DNA of 64,000 nucleotides from contig NZ_CAKLCM010000003.1 in the NCBI RefSeq assembly GCF_921292975.1, positions 744,001-808,000 of the forward strand, given 5' to 3'. Position numbers and translations under genes: made by a program. The notes beneath the pieces were generated by a model, which was not told the origin of the DNA, made no database searches, and saw nothing but the letters and a program-made list of their open reading frames with translations. Origin of the DNA: Vibrio hippocampi. GTDB taxonomy: Bacteria > Pseudomonadota > Gammaproteobacteria > Enterobacterales > Vibrionaceae. Of this stretch, positions 42,557-54,653 are shown piece after piece; position 1 is the stretch's first letter, and the number at the start of each line of letters is the position of its first letter.

Positions 42557-44665
42557 TTAAGCCTTGTTCGTTACCCGTTTCATTTCTGCTAGCTCACGAA
42601 CAAAGCGTGAGGGTTGCGATTGATAGCATACCCATACCTTTTGCTTAGCACGCGTCAATGCCACATAAAACAGTCTGCGTTCTTCGGCATCCGGGAAGTC
42701 GTCTGTGCCAGCGGTCAATGCACTATTTAAATGAACAAATTTCTGTTTACTCGGGAATTGTCCTTCATCAACCGCAACGATAATCACAAAATCCGCTTCT
42801 TGCCCTTTGCTGGCATGACAGGTCATAAACTCTAAATCGAGCTGCTCAAATTGTGCTTGCCAGTTTTCCAGTTGCTCGGGTTTGTGATAGTGATTCCTGC
42901 CCAGTAACAGCACTCGACTGGATGATTTTTTGTTGTTAAGGGACGTTAAGATCCCTTCTATCTTAGACCCATGCTCAATCACAACCGCGTTTTGCTTCAC
43001 GGTTCTGGCGCTGTTCAGTTGTTTGTTCAATTGCGCTGGATTTGCCTGAATAAATTCTGATGCAACGTGACCAAGGTTGTCAGCAAAGCGATAGGTCGTA
43101 TCTAATTGATGGATTGAGGCATCAGGAAATCGACGTTGGAAACCTGTGGTTAAATCGACGTCAGAGCCGGTAAATTGATAGATGGACTGCCAGTCATCGC
43201 CCACCGCAAACAGTGTCGCCTCAGGCTTTTTCTGCTCATCTTTATGATGTTCATTGCCTGTATCCGTTTTAGCTGTCTTTCTACCACGACAAAGTGCTTC
43301 AAGTAATGCTAAACGATCTGGAGAGATATCTTGATACTCATCCACCATCATAAATCGCCATGGTGAAGTGAAGCGCCCCGACTCCACTAACGAAGTGGCT
43401 TGGGTGATCATCGTAGTAAAATCGACCTGCTTATTCTCGCGCATCATCTTTTGCCAAGCCTGATAACACGGCCAGCAAAGCGCAAGTTCACTATTCAGGC
43501 GGGTATAGTCTGGGTGATTGATTATCTTCTGTTGAATGTCTTTTTTATTCAATGAAGAAGAGATGAGTTGGTCCAGTTGCTGTTCAAGCCAAGCAATTAA
43601 CTTAGGATTTTCACTCTGGCTTCCTAGCTCATCGTCACCAGTTAAATAAGCGATGGGCCAAGTAGAAAGGTGTTTTTGCCAACGTTTAAAGTTAGCGGGC
43701 GTCATCCAGTGTTTCTTCAACCAATCAATACACCAAGCTTTCTTTTGCGCCATATCGGTCACAATGGGCGCGAGACTCACCGACTGCTGCCCCGCTTGAT
43801 TGATAATTTTTAAACCGAGTTGATGAAAAGTAAGTACGCTCACCGCATCTGCACTCTGACCAAATTTGCTCTCAAGGCGCGCTTTCATCTCTTGTGCTGC
43901 GTCACGACCAAACGCAACCATTAGCAGTTGCTCTGGTTGAGCGATGTGACTTTGCAGTAAATAAGCGACCCGAGCCATCAGCACGCTGGTTTTGCCACTG
44001 CCCGCGCCTGCTAGGATCAGGTTTTGATCGTTGTTGTGCAGTACCGCGAGCTGTTGCGATTCATTAAGCGGCGAACGTTCAGATTGAGAAAACAACACTT
44101 GCCAATTTTGGCGTTCGTTGGCGATCCATTGATCATTACGTTGTTGTAGTTGCTGCTGAGTATCTTCAATCCATGTTTGCAGGTAGGCGATATGATCGGG
44201 TAATACACGATGGGCTTCTTCTAGTGACATCTCCATTTGCTGGAATTCACGTTGAACCTTACTTCGCCATTGCTGAACATCCGATGCGGGTAAAAATCGT
44301 GGCAAATTGACAAGTTGTGTCAGTTCATTTTGCCACTGCGGTAGATACTGATAAAGATTGCGACACTGTTGGTGATGCCATTCCTGATAGCGGTCCAATG
44401 CACTTGAGGCAAAAGATTGCACCGTTTGCCAATCAAGCCCCATCACTTTCCAGTGTACTTGTTGGTCCTGTGCAGGATGACACACAACGGTGACGCTCGA
44501 CCAAAGCATACCTCTGTTAATTTTTAACTTGCCACTCCACTGATTAAATGGAATCGACACTTCGACACGACTTGAATGTAAAATAAGTGAATCTTGCATC
44601 AACTCAATAGAAGTAAATTCCTTAGAGATGAAAAATTGAGCTGCATTAGAGGCGCTGATTAGCAT
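42557..44665 (-). CDS. helD: DNA helicase IV
   Basis: A 702-residue superfamily 1 helicase like E. coli HelD (684). An N-terminal extension of about 190 residues precedes the motor. Motif I is LILAGAGSGKTSVL, motif II MMVDEYQDISPDR, motif III GDDWQSIYQFTGSD, motif IV TYRFADNLGHVA, motif V TCHASKGQEADFV and motif VI ERRLFYVALTRAK. It unwinds DNA 3'-5' in recombination and repair. A hydrophilic insert (KTAKTDTGNEHHKDEQKK) sits before motif III. The gene is divergent from the YccS-like gene and ends at a strong terminator. Confidence 0.93.
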   Translation of the reverse strand: MLISASNAAQFFISKEFTSIELMQDSLILHSSRVEVSIPFNQWSGKLKINRGMLWSSVTVVCHPAQDQQVHWKVMGLDWQTVQSFASSALDRYQEWHHQQCRNLYQYLPQWQNELTQLVNLPRFLPASDVQQWRSKVQREFQQMEMSLEEAHRVLPDHIAYLQTWIEDTQQQLQQRNDQWIANERQNWQVLFSQSERSPLNESQQLAVLHNNDQNLILAGAGSGKTSVLMARVAYLLQSHIAQPEQLLMVAFGRDAAQEMKARLESKFGQSADAVSVLTFHQLGLKIINQAGQQSVSLAPIVTDMAQKKAWCIDWLKKHWMTPANFKRWQKHLSTWPIAYLTGDDELGSQSENPKLIAWLEQQLDQLISSSLNKKDIQQKIINHPDYTRLNSELALCWPCYQAWQKMMRENKQVDFTTMITQATSLVESGRFTSPWRFMMVDEYQDISPDRLALLEALCRGRKTAKTDTGNEHHKDEQKKPEATLFAVGDDWQSIYQFTGSDVDLTTGFQRRFPDASIHQLDTTYRFADNLGHVASEFIQANPAQLNKQLNSARTVKQNAVVIEHGSKIEGILTSLNNKKSSSRVLLLGRNHYHKPEQLENWQAQFEQLDLEFMTCHASKGQEADFVIIVAVDEGQFPSKQKFVHLNSALTAGTDDFPDAEERRLFYVALTRAKQKVWVCYQSQPSRFVRELAEMKRVTNKA

Positions 44666-44834
44666 GAATAACAGTAATAATTTGGAAAAAACTCAAACTA
44701 GTTTACTGCATTAATCAGCGATTAACATCGATAATGGTCGATTTTCTAGTAACCTGATGAAATGTGTGTGATTTGTTACCCATAGCGGCTACAATTTCTA
44801 TTCAGTTTGATATTAATGATAAGCAAGTTTTAGT

Positions 44835-47027
44835 TTGAATTTATCTGCACAACTCCGCCAACAATGGGCAAACAAGACCGTCAACTACAGTGGCCTTATT
44901 TTGATCACCCTGTTGGGTATTGTCATTCCAACTTGGTATCTTGGTTTAAAGACTTGGATCACTCCCCTAATCTTGGGAGTGATCGCTGCTGCACTGTCGG
45001 AAACGGATGATAACTTTTTTGGTCGTATCAAAGCCATCTTACTGACGCTTATCTGTTTTGCCATCGCCGCGTTTTCTATCGAAATTTTGTTCGATACTCC
45101 CGTGCTATTTGCTATCGGCTTATTTTGCTCGAGTTTTGCGTTTATTTTGCTTGGCGCGATCGGTCCCCGTTACTCTAGTATTGCATTCGGTTCATTACTG
45201 ATCGCGATCTATACCATGATTGGTGCCACACAAAGTACCGACCTTTGGTTTCAACCTGTGATGCTGTTGGCAGGCGCTTTGGGTTATTTCTTCATGTCAA
45301 TGATTTGGTCGAGTATTGCCCCGTGGCAACCGGTTCAGCTAAGTCTTTCTGCCGTGTTCAATCAACTGTCCCGCTATCTCGCTGGAAAACGTACGATGTT
45401 TCATCCCAGCATCGAACTTAGACTGCAACCTTTACGAGTTTCCGAAGCCAACCTAAATGTAAAAACCGTTGCCGCCCTCAATCAGTGCAAAATGACTCTG
45501 CTCAATCGTTCTAAAAAAGGGCATGTTGATGGACCGAGCGATCGTTATTTACAGCTTTACTTTATCGCACAAGATATTCATGAACGGATTAGCTCTAGCC
45601 ACTATCGTTATCAGGAGCTATCCAAAAAATTTGCTCGTTCCGATGTCTTATTCCGATTCAAACATGTGTTAGAGATGCAATCAGAGTCATGCGCCGCCAT
45701 TGCATCGGCAATCAGTCTTGGTCAGCCTTACACGCATGGACAAAACTCAATTCGAGCACTGGCTGAACTGCAAGACTCCATTGAATATCTAAACCAACAA
45801 TCCTTGCCAGATTGCAGTGAGCAACTGGAACAACTCAATTACCTATTCAATAACATGGCAACCGTCGAAAAGCTGCTAAGTAATGTCAGCAACCCAGATA
45901 TTGAGTCGATTGAGGAGGCGGTGCTGGATGATACCAATCCGCATACGTTGTCAGCGATGTGGTCAAGGATCAAAACGCACCTCAATAAAGACTCGCTGTT
46001 ATTTAGACATGCTACTCGCCTTTCGTTGGCACTGACTTTGGGTTACGGCGTGATTCAGGCGCTTAATCTGGAACATGGTTATTGGATCCTGCTGACAACA
46101 CTGTTTGTGTGCCAACCCAACTACAGTGCGACTCGACAGAAACTTTACGCGAGGATCATCGGGACGGTTGTTGGCTTGCTGCTGGGTGTGCCATTGCTTA
46201 CCTTATTCCCTTCCTTTGAAAGCCAATTGTTCTTTATCGTCATTTCTGGGGTGATGTTCTTCGCACTTAGACTCAATAATTATGGCTATGCGACGGGCTT
46301 TATCACTGTGTTGGTTTTATTCTGTTTCCATCAACTAGGCGATGGTTATGCGGTGGTATTACCCAGATTGTTTGACACGCTAATAGGCTGTCTACTTGCG
46401 GTGGGGGCGGTGTATTTTATCTTGCCCGATTGGGAGTCGAAACGTCTAAGCAAAACGATGTCAAATGCGATTGAAGCCAATCGCCAGTATCTTATGCAAA
46501 TTATCGCTCAATATCGTATTGGTAAACAGGATACCCTTGCCTATCGTATTGCCAGACGACGCGCCCATGATACCGACGCTCAACTCGCGAGCACCATTGC
46601 CAATATGCTGGCAGAGCCGGGACAATACCAAAAATCAACAGAACAGAGTTTCCGATTTCTGACGTTGAATCACGCCCTTTTGAGTTACATTTCTGCGCTC
46701 GGCGCGCATAGGCAGCGTCTAAACGACGAATCAATTCACTGTCTGGTATTGCAGGCACACCGCACGATTAACCGTCACCTTGAGGTGCTTAATTATCAAC
46801 TAAGTTCGCATATTCAAGACCATGAGTTTTCCACTGTCGATCAATTCGACATTCATCGACGTTTGGTTGAATGGCGCGACGACGATGACCGCTCAGCTCG
46901 AATGGTGTTACAACAGTTACATCTGATCTATCGCTTACTCCCCGAATTGCATAATTTAGCGAACCATTTAGCAGACCAAGCCCCGAGCGACTCCGATCCT
47001 AATGACAAAAGCTCTGACAAAGCTTAA
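44835..47027 (+). CDS. yccS: YccS/YhfK-family (FUSC) inner-membrane protein
   Basis: A 730-residue protein with two blocks of about five to six membrane helices (residues about 15-155 and 395-535), each followed by a cytoplasmic helical region. That is the layout of YccS and the fusaric-acid-resistance/aromatic-acid-exporter superfamily. The start appears to be TTG at 44835 with only a weak ribosome-binding site; no nearby in-frame ATG keeps the N-terminus. The tail is polar (DQAPSDSDPNDKSSDKA). The exported substrate is unknown. Confidence 0.85.
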   Translation: MNLSAQLRQQWANKTVNYSGLILITLLGIVIPTWYLGLKTWITPLILGVIAAALSETDDNFFGRIKAILLTLICFAIAAFSIEILFDTPVLFAIGLFCSSFAFILLGAIGPRYSSIAFGSLLIAIYTMIGATQSTDLWFQPVMLLAGALGYFFMSMIWSSIAPWQPVQLSLSAVFNQLSRYLAGKRTMFHPSIELRLQPLRVSEANLNVKTVAALNQCKMTLLNRSKKGHVDGPSDRYLQLYFIAQDIHERISSSHYRYQELSKKFARSDVLFRFKHVLEMQSESCAAIASAISLGQPYTHGQNSIRALAELQDSIEYLNQQSLPDCSEQLEQLNYLFNNMATVEKLLSNVSNPDIESIEEAVLDDTNPHTLSAMWSRIKTHLNKDSLLFRHATRLSLALTLGYGVIQALNLEHGYWILLTTLFVCQPNYSATRQKLYARIIGTVVGLLLGVPLLTLFPSFESQLFFIVISGVMFFALRLNNYGYATGFITVLVLFCFHQLGDGYAVVLPRLFDTLIGCLLAVGAVYFILPDWESKRLSKTMSNAIEANRQYLMQIIAQYRIGKQDTLAYRIARRRAHDTDAQLASTIANMLAEPGQYQKSTEQSFRFLTLNHALLSYISALGAHRQRLNDESIHCLVLQAHRTINRHLEVLNYQLSSHIQDHEFSTVDQFDIHRRLVEWRDDDDRSARMVLQQLHLIYRLLPELHNLANHLADQAPSDSDPNDKSSDKA

Positions 47028-47166
47028 TGCCTAGTCTATTTTGCTAACTCACTGACCATTCGAGCTTTTAACCCAATACGGGCTCGGATGGTTTATATCT
47101 GGTTACAGCAAACTTCCATTTTTCTTACAAAACTCGGACAAATCCTACCCTAAATACCTCTAAATT

Positions 47167-47182
47167 AGTGACCTATATCACA
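47167..47182 (+). promoter_or_regulatory. CRP-like site
   Basis: AGTGA-CCTATA-TCACA agrees with TGTGA-N6-TCACA at all but one base. It lies about 150 bases before the 53-residue gene in a 305-base gap (47028-47332) that otherwise shows no gene. Confidence 0.5.
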
Positions 47183-47332
47183 AGGAACCTTGGTTAGACT
47201 GCGCTAACTCTTAAATGAAATACCAAAGGTTCTCGGCACCAAAGATACAAGCAGTAAACGGTGAATGGTGGGATTATTGTGATGAAAGGAACTCAGACTG
47301 CTTATTTTGTAAATCGCTCGAAAGGTAATCTT

Positions 47333-47494
47333 ATGTCGAAGCAACAGTTTGAACAGCTTAAAGAACAACTAAAACTACTTTCTAATTCTCAACTTAAAAT
47401 GTTACAAGGTCAGATCTCTAGCCAGCTAACGCCAGTACAATCTGAGTTGATTAGTGATGAAGAGATGCAAGCGTTAGCTCAGTTGTTCCGCTAA
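47333..47494 (+). CDS. Small hydrophilic protein, 53 residues, unrecognised
   Basis: The ATG at 47333 has AAAGG seven bases upstream, the best start in an otherwise open frame. The product is amphipathic and helical (KQQFEQLKEQLKLLSNSQLKM... and ISDEEMQALAQLF), with no membrane segment. I do not recognise the family. A CRP-like site lies upstream, so catabolite control is possible. No terminator is obvious after it. Confidence 0.6.
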   Translation: MSKQQFEQLKEQLKLLSNSQLKMLQGQISSQLTPVQSELISDEEMQALAQLFR

Positions 47495-47631
47495 TATTGT
47501 CACAGCACCACCTCTCACAATTTGCCCTGCCGAGGGCGAAATTTGCATGTCTTGGTAGCCACCGCTAAGATAGCGACACCGTTTTGCGTGACCTAACGCA
47601 CCCCCATACCTAAAAAGCGCTAATAATCACC

Positions 47632-48891
47632 ATGCCAAAACTTAATCTCCATAAGCGAGACTACTTGACTAATCTAGGTCAGGATGTCACTGAATCAGAA
47701 CTTGAGGCACGCCTCTCTCCATCTCATGCTCCAATCACACAACGCGTGAATCGAAGCCCTTATATTAACCAAAGAAATCTCAATGATCGCTGGAATAAGC
47801 TCAACAACCCTGCGGCGATGCAGCATTTATTTGATGCGCATACTCAGCAAACCATGTCTGCTTATGAGAAGAATATTGAGTATTTTATTGGCACAGTAAA
47901 ACTGCCTATTGGCACGGCAGGTCCATTACGCATCAATGGTCTTTTTGCCAAAGGAGATTACCAAGTCCCCCTTGCGACGACCGAAGCTGCCCTTGTCGCT
48001 TCCTACAACCGTGGCGCGAACCTGATCACCGAAGCCGGTGGAGCGAGTGCGATGCTACTGAATGAAGGCGTAACGCGAACCCCCGGATTTGCATTCCAAT
48101 CCTTAGTTCAAGCCGGACAGTTTGTCGCATGGGCCGTCACACAATTTGATGATTTTAAGCAAATAGCTGAAGCGACTACTCGACACGGAAAATTAAGCGA
48201 TATCAATGTCAATATCGAAGGAAACCATGTCTATTTAGTCTTTGAGTATCTCACTGGCGACGCGTCTGGACAAAATATGGTGACGATAGCCACCAATGCG
48301 GTGTTCGAATTCATCTTGGCTAAAACGCCGGTGACGCCTGAATTTGCTTTTTTAGACGCCAACCTTTCTGGTGACAAGAAAGCTAGCGCGCAAACACTGC
48401 GCAGCGTTCGCGGTAAAAAGGTTACGGCCGAGGTGACGATTCCAGCGGCTTTGGTTGAGAAACACCTGCATACCACACCGGAGCGCATGGCTCAGTTTGC
48501 GCAAATGACGACGGTTGGTGGCGCATTAAGTGGCACTATTGGTATTAATGCCCACTATGCCAATGCGTTAGCCGCGCTCTACATTGCCTGCGGTCAAGAT
48601 GCCGCATGCGTCGCTGAATCTGCGATAGGCATGACACGTATTGAACAAACCTCACAAGGGGATTTGTATGCCAGTGTTACGCTGCCGAATTTAATGGTAG
48701 GAACAGTGGGTGGCGGTACCGGATTACCGAGTCAAAAAGCTTGTTTAGACCTTCTTGGCTTATATGGAACAGGTCATTCGCAAGCACTTGCGGAAGTCAC
48801 CGCTGCACTTTGTCTGGCAGGTGAATTATCCATTGTCGGCGCGTTTTGTGCGGGTCATTTTGCTCGAGCGCATCACAAACTGGCTCGTTAA
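47632..48891 (+). CDS. mvaA: Hydroxymethylglutaryl-CoA reductase, class I type
   Basis: A 419-residue enzyme that reduces HMG-CoA to mevalonate with NAD(P)H. Visible motifs are PIGTAGPL, ATTEAALVASYNRGA (catalytic Glu), GDASGQNM, GTVGGGTGLPSQ and the C-terminal His in GHFARAHHKL. The short catalytic form lacks membrane anchors, like archaeal class I enzymes. No other mevalonate gene is seen in the window. V. cholerae carries a similar gene that has been discussed as acquired from archaea. The gene symbol is tentative. Confidence 0.92.
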   Translation: MPKLNLHKRDYLTNLGQDVTESELEARLSPSHAPITQRVNRSPYINQRNLNDRWNKLNNPAAMQHLFDAHTQQTMSAYEKNIEYFIGTVKLPIGTAGPLRINGLFAKGDYQVPLATTEAALVASYNRGANLITEAGGASAMLLNEGVTRTPGFAFQSLVQAGQFVAWAVTQFDDFKQIAEATTRHGKLSDINVNIEGNHVYLVFEYLTGDASGQNMVTIATNAVFEFILAKTPVTPEFAFLDANLSGDKKASAQTLRSVRGKKVTAEVTIPAALVEKHLHTTPERMAQFAQMTTVGGALSGTIGINAHYANALAALYIACGQDAACVAESAIGMTRIEQTSQGDLYASVTLPNLMVGTVGGGTGLPSQKACLDLLGLYGTGHSQALAEVTAALCLAGELSIVGAFCAGHFARAHHKLAR

Positions 48892-48945
48892 GTGTTTCCG
48901 CCTAGCTGTTACATCCTAGGCGGAAGTCTTCAAATAACGGCAATG

Positions 48946-51566
48946 TTATAACGGACGGGTTTGATCAACCTTTAATACAGGTGATGGGTCAAAGAAGTGC
49001 TTTTTAAAGTATCGCAGACTGTCATTGAGCGCTTTCTCTTTTATCGGCTTCACGACAATATAATCCGCACCCGCGTCAATGAATTGCTGCCTAGTACTCT
49101 CTTGGTTATCCGCCGTACAGGCGTAGATCGGCACTTGTTTATGCCAGGTATTTCGAATCATATTCGTCGCTTCGATACCAGACATGGATGGTAATTGGTT
49201 GTCCATCAATACCAAATCAAAGGCTTGGTTAGCGATACAATCTAACGCTTCCTGACCATCTTTAGCCCAGACGACTTCCATACCGTACTTTTCACAAAAA
49301 GCACGAGCAATAAAGGCATTAGTATGGTTATCTTCGACCAGCAACAATCGCAACGGTCGTTCAAAAAGGTCAAAATCTAGGGTGTTTTCGACCCGATATG
49401 CACCTTTATCACCCTTTTGACTATCCATAGGGATAAAGAGATTAAATATCGACCCGATCCCCACTTGGCTATGCAGCTGAATGTCACCGCCAAACATTGA
49501 CACGAGATGCTTCACTATCGCGAGACCAAGTCCACTGCCGCCATATTCACGGGTTAGTGTCGACTCCGACTGGATAAATGGGTCAAAAATCGTCGACAAT
49601 TGAGTGTCTGGGATCCCTATCCCGCTATCTCTTATCTCAATATGTAGTTCACCTTGGGTGACGCCTTGCTTGTTTTGGCTGTGACTGCGATAGTCAAAGG
49701 CGACGGAGACCTCACCTTCATGAGTAAACTTAATTGCGTTACTGACTAGGTTAAACAAAATTTGATTGAGTCGAACCTGATCACTGGTCACCAGTATGTC
49801 TTGGTCAAGGTTAGTGGTTAAGTTGAACGTTATGCCTTTGCTATCACACAATGGCTTAAAGATCCCCTCCAATGCCACCAATACATCTTTAAAATGGAAT
49901 TGATGCATTTCCAATTTAAAACGACCGTTTTCGATCTTAGAAAAATCAAGAATGTCGTTAATGACCGCCAGTAAATGTTCACCGCTGTTGTAAAGAACAT
50001 CCACTTGCTCATGAAAGCGCTTGTCGCCCTGTTGCACACGCAGCAGTTGGCTGATACCCAAAATACCATTAAGTGGCGTACGTATTTCATGACTCATTCT
50101 TGCTAAGAAATCAGAACGCGCCTTTGCTGCCGCTTCTGCTGAGCGGCGTGCTTTATTACTTTGACGCTCAGCATCAAGCAAAGTGGTAATGTCCTGACCT
50201 TGCGATAAGATTAACACTCTATCGTTATGAGCAGAAATAGCAGAGAAACTCCAGCGATAGGTTTGATGACCGATAGGAACATCGATGCCGGTTAGGGTCG
50301 CGCCCATTTTGGCTTTGATAACGTGCAGGGTCATCAAATCAACGAATTGAACCATGAGTTCATTCTGCGCCGTATCCTCATCGACGCCCTCAACCCCCAA
50401 GGCTTTGCGACCTGCTGGGTTGATTTGCAGGATTTTGCCATTTTCTTTCCAAACAATAATAGGAGATAGGGAGAAGTTGAATAAGTCTTGAAATAGCTTC
50501 TCTTGCTCGGAGAGTCTTTCAAAGGTATTACTTAGCGTGCGCCCAATGTGGTTAAACTCGTAAATAGAAGAGCCGTCATAAGGCGTGAAACGATCTTTAT
50601 TGCCCGCTATCGCGGTATATTGCATTAGTGATGCAAGTTCGGTGGTCACTTTGCGGTTTAACCAGCGACGAAGCGCCAGCGATAGCACAATGATCACCAG
50701 AATCGAACAGACAATCCAAAGCAAATAACTTTGCTTGAGCGCCAATACGCCCGGATTACGTTGTATCGAGTAGACATTGAGTTTTAGAGAGCTTTCACCC
50801 ATGTCTAATTCGGTTTCCGTGATGAGCACCTTATCAAAGGCCAACTCACCACTGTCGATATGTGATGATATCGAGTCTAGGGTGTAATGATCGTCACTTG
50901 AGATAGTCGACGCGATAAATTGCCCTTTATGTAGCAACATAACATCGTCACTATTGGTCCCTTCCATCAATCGACTTAGCAACGCAATGTTATCGTTCAG
51001 CACTAAACCAACGTAAAGATACCCCAACACTTCACCAGATTCGCTGGCGATTATGGGGGTTTTTCGCACTAAGATATGCCGCTCTCCCAACTGCGAACTG
51101 ACACTCACGACCGCCCATTGGTTTTGGAATTCAACCTGTGAGCGTAATTCAAACAGGCTATAGTCCTCTAAACCATAGAACAAGGCATTGCCATCATCCC
51201 AAATAACATCACGCAGGTGGGTAATAAAACGAAAATCCGGAGAGTGTAAAGGCTCTAAGTTGTCTTCACGTAAAAAGAAGTAATCTAACGCTTTGGTGTC
51301 CACGTCCTGAAAGTACTGCTCCACCGCGTCACTTTTGGCATTACTGTCTTGTAGAATTTGTAGTGACGCGAGTCGGTAATCGAAAAAGTTGAGCACCAAC
51401 TGTCGTGTTTGCTTAGACGTGCGTTGGACCTCTTGGGTAATGATATCGCGACTTAAATTCCAGCTTTGCAACAAGATCGCTAAGGTGAAGGTGCCAATCA
51501 CCCACGCTACAGTGCGTGTGATGAGTGTCGCGAGTGATTTTCTGCTATTAAAGTACGTTAAACTCA

Positions 51567-51567
<1 letters not shown>
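48946..51567 (-). CDS. luxQ: AI-2 sensor kinase/phosphatase LuxQ
   Basis: An 873-residue hybrid kinase. A membrane helix (about 10-32) leads to a periplasmic LuxP-binding sensor (about 40-280) and a second helix (about 283-302). After a PAS-like region (about 360-470) comes HisKA with the phospho-His near residue 492 in FLARMSHEIRTPLNGIL, then HATPase (GSGLGLAIVKHL) and a C-terminal receiver with its Asp in LVLMDNQLPSMSG. It sends phosphate to LuxU. Its ATG overlaps the luxP stop by one base (TAATG), so the two are coupled. No terminator is clear at its end. Confidence 0.93.
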
Positions 51568-52670
<1,103 letters not shown>

Positions 52671-52935
52671 TCAACCATGCAATGTTTTAAATTTAGTTTA
52701 TACAACATATTGTTACACTTCTAGCTTTTCCGTTCATACGCTCTGTTTCACGACTAAATCTTACCCATTGCGAGTCGTGTTGATTGATTTATTGCGTATT
52801 CAACAATTGAAGATGGACAATACGTTGCCGCTACACATTCAGATGCATATACAAATATTATAGACCCAATAATTGATGTCCAAATAATATAGCTTAGATG
52901 CAGAGTTATGAAGTGACTTGTTGATGTCCTGCTGA

Positions 52936-53226
52936 TTACAGTTCAAATCGGCGTGCTTGGTTGACTAACGCTTCTTTTTTGACTTTAGGCAGCTTTTTGA
53001 TAGCAATCTCGACTTTCAGTGCCTCGCTCTTACTGCTTTGAGTTTGACTCCACACTAACTCTAAAGGTCCTCGACCACGCAACGCTTTCGCGCCCTTTCC
53101 TTGGGTATGCTGTTTAAAGCGGCGAGCGAGATCGTTGGTAATTCCACAATAGAGTTTCTGCTCATTGGTACGAATCAAATACACGTACCAATGTTGCTCT
53201 TGGGATGCTAAAGATTGACTGGTCAT
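52936..53226 (-). CDS. GIY-YIG domain protein (UPF0213-like)
   Basis: A 96-residue single-domain nuclease-fold protein. WYVYLIRTNEQKLYCGITNDLARRFKQH carries the GIY-YIG core (here VYL...YCG), the conserved Arg and His. It is shaped like E. coli YhbQ. Nuclease activity is known for the superfamily but hardly tested for this branch. The start is set at the ATG at 53226. It follows yceH by 26 bases in the same direction and may share its transcript. Confidence 0.85.
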   Translation of the reverse strand: MTSQSLASQEQHWYVYLIRTNEQKLYCGITNDLARRFKQHTQGKGAKALRGRGPLELVWSQTQSSKSEALKVEIAIKKLPKVKKEALVNQARRFEL

Positions 53227-53252
53227 TGCTGATAACAATTCAGTAAATAGTA

Positions 53253-53936
53253 CTAGTCAGCCAATTGTTCATTAACCCACTGCTTAAATTGGCTAAATTC
53301 CTCACGCAGTTGCGCTAATTCTTGCTCCAACTCTGTGACGCGGTCACTTTGAATGGCGTCGAATCCGGCTGAGGCGCTCATGGTCGACGCAGCAGTGCTT
53401 GACGCCGCTAATGCAGGGTCAACCTCACCGCAAAACAAGTGCATATATCGGGATTCTCTTTTTCCTGGTTCACGCTCAAGTTTGACGACCAATGAGCCAG
53501 AAGAATCGTGAGCGGCCATTTTATCAAGTAACGATTCTACCTCTTTCACATCGCTAAACTGACATAAACGATTGGTACGGGTACGAATTTCACCGGGTGT
53601 TTGAGCCCCTCTTAGTAATAAGCAGCAGACGATGCCTTTTTCTTGAACGGTAAGTTTAAGATCACCAAATTCTGTATTGCAGAATCTATGTTGAAATTTA
53701 GATACGCGACTATTAAATTGACTCTCGTCACTCACTAAGCGTCGTTTAACCAGAGCATCAACTGCATCTTGAACCTCGGCTTCACTGAGGCTCATAACCG
53801 GTTCACGGTTGCTTTTTTGGTTACATGCATTGGTGAGACTATTGAGGGTAAGAGGATAGTGATCAGGTGTGGTGACTTCCTTTTCGATTAAACAGCCGAT
53901 AATTCGCGCTTCTACTTGGCTCAACTCAATGTTCAT
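53253..53936 (-). CDS. yceH: YceH-family protein (UPF0502, DUF480)
   Basis: A 227-residue protein matching E. coli YceH over its length: EARIIGCLIEKEVTTPDHYPL, NREPVMSLSEAEV, LLLRGAQTPGEIRTRTNRL and GKRESRYMHLFCGEVD. It is two winged-helix-like domains followed by a C-terminal coiled coil (about 195-225: VTELEQELAQLREEFSQF). Function is not established. It is divergent from yeeX across a 282-base gap. Confidence 0.93.
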   Translation of the reverse strand: MNIELSQVEARIIGCLIEKEVTTPDHYPLTLNSLTNACNQKSNREPVMSLSEAEVQDAVDALVKRRLVSDESQFNSRVSKFQHRFCNTEFGDLKLTVQEKGIVCCLLLRGAQTPGEIRTRTNRLCQFSDVKEVESLLDKMAAHDSSGSLVVKLEREPGKRESRYMHLFCGEVDPALAASSTAASTMSASAGFDAIQSDRVTELEQELAQLREEFSQFKQWVNEQLAD

Positions 53937-54218
53937 TGCGGGTTCCTTTTTATTTTGGCTAACAATCGTCGTGTCATTGGTACTAAAGACTCGCCTTTTT
54001 GTGTCACGATTTACAATAACAACCTGATGTCGCCTACTTTTTATACAAGATTAAACTATCATTGATTTAAGGAATCATAGCGCTAATTGGAGACATAACT
54101 CAATCTTTAACACTATTATTATGAGCTATGAAATAATTCCACAGTTTTATGTTGTTCTCTCTTAGACTCTTGTGTTTTAATTTCCTTAGTTTTTGACAAT
54201 CAAGGTAGGAATCCAGTT

Positions 54219-54536
54219 ATGAGTAGCGTATTTGAAATCGTTGCACAGGCACGTCGTAAAAATAAACTAAAACGCGAACTGCTCGATAATGAAAAGAAAG
54301 TTCGTGACAACCGCAAGCGCGTTGACTTGCTTGAAAACCTAATGGACTACATCAAGCCAGAGATGACCCATGATGAAATCGTCACCATCATCAAAAACAT
54401 GAAGGCTGACTACGAAGATCGTGTTGACGATCACATCATCAAAAGTGCTGAGATTTCTAAAGTACGCCGTGATATCAGCCGCCGCATTCGTGAACTGACT
54501 GAAGAAGACAAACAAGCGGTTCAAGGTAAAAAGTAA
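54219..54536 (+). CDS. yeeX: YeeX-family protein (DUF496)
   Basis: A 105-residue, highly charged, coiled-coil protein that matches E. coli Yee[30 protein letters not shown] segment and [20 protein letters not shown]. No enzymatic motif; function unknown. It ends near a strong terminator at 54632-54653. The ATG is preceded by GTAGGAAT. Confidence 0.92.
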   Translation: MSSVFEIVAQARRKNKLKRELLDNEKKVRDNRKRVDLLENLMDYIKPEMTHDEIVTIIKNMKADYEDRVDDHIIKSAEISKVRRDISRRIRELTEEDKQAVQGKK

Positions 54537-54631
54537 TCCAACTAATACCAGGCAGCAATTAGTGACGTAAGTGCTTCCTGTGCGGATACTTCCTATTTTA
54601 ATAGTTTCTGTGCAAATGGTTATGTAATAAA

Positions 54632-54653
54632 AAGCCCTCTTATGGGCTTTTTT
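54632..54653 (+). terminator. Intrinsic terminator after yeeX
   Basis: AAGCCC with GGGCTT, 6-base loop, then a run of T. The remaining 219 bases up to the next gene hold nothing I can name. Confidence 0.88.
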
